Of a DNA stretch of 64,000 nt, positions 62,125 to 64,000 are shown one piece after another. The first letter of the stretch is position 1. Each line of letters starts with the position of its first letter. The notes beneath the pieces were generated by a model. It did not search any database. It saw only the letters and a list, made by a program, of their open reading frames with translations, and was not told where the DNA came from. Both the position numbers and the translations under genes were made by a program. The DNA is from Piezodorus guildinii (lineage: Eukaryota > Arthropoda > Insecta > Hemiptera > Pentatomidae): the NCBI GenBank assembly GCA_023052935.1, contig CM041297.1, positions 107,809,563 to 107,873,562 on the forward strand, written 5' to 3'.

Positions 62125-62945
62125 GGGTTAGGGTGGTAAATCTGCCCCTGAGGCTTTTTTGACTCAAACTTGGGGGATCAATTTGGCGTCGAATAAAAAT
62201 AATTCACTCCATTTTTTAGCTGTTTAATTTAAATTGTTTTCAAGATTTTTCAAAAAAACTCCTTTTTTTTAATAGTAAAATTTGAAATTAATTAATGATT
62301 TTTTTTTCCAATTCTTCGGAGTCAAGGGCATGAAAAAATTATATGGTCATTATTCTTAAACGAAAAGCCAATTTTTAGCAGAAGAAATAAAACAAAAATG
62401 TATTTATTTAACCTTCTTGAAAAGTGTCAATCATCAATTTTTTTCAGTAAATGTCTTTTATACTCCCTCTATACATAGGAATAAGAAATATAAGTTGAAT
62501 GCAAGGTTTCAGAAAAAAAAAAGTTTTTATTTTTTTTCATATTGTTCCACCACTTCAAAAACTTCCTGTGTATAGAGGAGTATAAAAGACATTTTCTCAA
62601 AAAAAAAAAAAAAATCGGTGATTGACACTTTTCAAAAAGGTTTAAAAAAATACTTATTTTTGTTTTATTTCTTCCACTAAAAATTGGCTTTTTGTTTAAG
62701 AATCATGACCATATAATTTTTGTCATGCCCTTTACTCCTAAGAATTAGAGAAAAATCATCATTAATTAATTTCAAATTTTACTATTTAAAAAAAATTACA
62801 ATCGAAAGAGTTTTTTTTTTAAATCTCGAAAACAGTTTGAATTAAAAAGCTAAAAAATGGGGTGAATTCTTTTTATTTGACACCAAATTGATCCCCTAAG
62901 TTTGAGTCAAAAAAGCCTCAGGGGGCAGATTTACTATCCTAACCC
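62125..62945. mobile_element. Foldback element, about 0.82 kb imperfect palindrome
   Basis: Ends are GGGTTAGGGTGGTAAATCTG and, reversed, GGGTTAGGATAGTAAATCTG. The arms (about 62125-62500 and 62560-62945) match along most of their length, for example TTTATACTCCCTCTATACA against TGTATAGAGGAGTATAAA and AAAAATTGGCTTTT against AAAAGCCAATTTTT. Arms are roughly 85 percent alike. No ORF. No clear target duplication seen. Confidence 0.75.
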
Positions 62946-63754
62946 GGCTATACCCTTTAAACCTTTTTATGGAGGTGTGTGACCCTCCAAGAACAGAACC
63001 AACCATAGTTCACATGTGTTCTCTAGTACTTTCTAGAAGTGTAATAAGATGTCTCAATAATACTGAATCCTTTCAATACAATACTATTTTAAATACACCG
63101 CTTCATAATAGTTTTAAGTACAACACATTATATAATCTTATTTTGACTTCATCTCTGCATGGTGAGAACACGCATTATCTCATTATGATATAACTACCTT
63201 AAAGCATACACAAACAGCTATTTTTGCTAAATAGCTAAAATATATTTTAACCTCAAGGTTTATTCTTTTATCTAGCTTATTTTCAGGAACACTTATAGAG
63301 CGAGGAAATATATATAAGAAACATACAATGAGGTGTGCAACATGATTTATTTAAATCTTCAGCACAGTAAATAAAAATAAAAATGACGGCATAACATTTG
63401 ATATTTTTAAAATTCATATTATGCAATACAAGTGAATGAACAATCAATAAATTATAACTAGTGTTTTCAAATTTTGTGTATTCGATACATAACACGAATT
63501 GACTTTCTAAAAATATTTTAATATCTTAAGACTTTAAAGACTAAATATATAAGTAGCTTTGATGACAAACAACAATTTAAAAAAAAAAAAGAAAAACAGA
63601 CAATTACATACAAAGATACATGTATGTGACATACATGAAGGGGGGGAGGGAGGTAGGCAGAAAGAAACTAACCCTAGGGAACTAGAAATTCACTTTCTGA
63701 GTTCTGAGAGATACTACACGTATTTATATTGTTCCGAAATAATGAACTTTATTT
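62946..63754 (-). other. Probable 3' untranslated region of the VDAC gene
   Basis: AT-rich non-coding DNA downstream (on the minus strand) of the VDAC stop codon. There is an AGGGAGGGGGGG-like purine/pyrimidine patch at 63640-63660. The polyadenylation site is not resolved. Confidence 0.4.
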
Positions 63755-63846
63755 TTAGGCCTCGAGCTCAAGGCATAAACCTATCTTATGACCACCCTCG
63801 TTGAAGTTCTTTCCATCGAGCTGAGCAGAAAGTGAGAGGGTTACAC
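63755..63846 (-). CDS. VDAC: Voltage-dependent anion channel (porin), last coding exon
   Basis: Reading the minus strand from an acceptor (ACCTGTTTCAG-like, AG at 63848-63847), the exon encodes [29 protein letters not shown] and TAA. The ending 'L-D-G-K-N-F-x-x-G-G-H-K-x-G-L-x-x-E-L-E-A' is the highly conserved last two beta strands of animal VDAC. The protein is a 19-strand beta barrel of the mitochondrial outer membrane that passes ATP and other metabolites. The exon supplies 29 residues plus the stop. The phase implies the preceding exon ends with G of a Gly codon (PGVTLxLS in insect porins). Upstream exons lie beyond position 64000. Confidence 0.9.
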
Positions 63847-64000
63847 CTGAAACAGAGATATTACTTGATGAAAATAGAAAACACACATCAAGATTTATTT
63901 AAAATTTACTTATTTAAATTATAAAGACATTTTATTTTTTACTAGCTAGTATGAGAAGGAGGAATATTTATTTTTGCATTACTAAGGGAAATGTCTAGGG

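Overview
Eukaryotic nuclear DNA, strongly AT-rich, with short exons, GT-AG introns and dense degraded transposons. The protein-coding content (Epac, ZCCHC9, LIN54, COP9 subunit 4, VDAC) is conserved across animals. Together with the mariner, jockey-type LINE, RTE, Helitron, piggyBac-like and Penelope-like remnants it suggests an arthropod, most likely an insect. I cannot name the species.

Layout. (1) 577-20469, plus strand: 14 exons of Epac (cAMP-activated Rap guanine nucleotide exchange factor), from the DEP domain to the stop codon; upstream exons lie outside the window. It contains one U12-type AT-AC intron, one GC-AG intron and an apparent 1-nt deletion in the DEP exon. (2) 20470-25800: Epac 3' UTR, then a nested LINE relic. 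(3) 25869-27311, plus: ZCCHC9-like zinc-knuckle protein with two compensating frameshifts. (4) 27400-37300: SINEs, small transposon relics and a young Penelope-like element (PLE) ending 42 bp from the lin-54 stop codon. (5) 37315-51858, minus: lin-54, the DNA-binding subunit of the DREAM/MuvB complex, 10 coding exons, 756 aa. (6) 51869-52980: shared head-to-head promoter region. (7) 52981-57530, plus: COP9 signalosome subunit 4, 9 exons, 409 aa. (8) 57540-63750: RTE LINE, decayed Helitron and a large foldback element. (9) 63755-63846, minus: last coding exon of a VDAC/porin gene that continues beyond the right edge.

The most unusual structure is a recurring family of hammerhead-ribozyme-like motifs (CTGANGA box, short stem II, GAAA, NUH cleavage triplet). 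They lie in PLE inverted-arm structures at 4.5-5.2, 31.4-31.7 and 34.9-37.3 kb, and in fragments at 2.5, 17.7, 19.9-20.2 and possibly 38.6 and 43.6 kb. The 34.9-37.3 kb copy has 889-bp near-identical arms, a 15-bp target duplication and the C-terminus of a PLE endonuclease ORF. The 19.9-20.2 kb copy is a partial tandem duplication with a period of about 230-240 bp, like small retrozymes.

Gene relations are those of unlinked housekeeping and signalling genes. The only arrangement likely to matter is the divergent lin-54/COPS4 pair.
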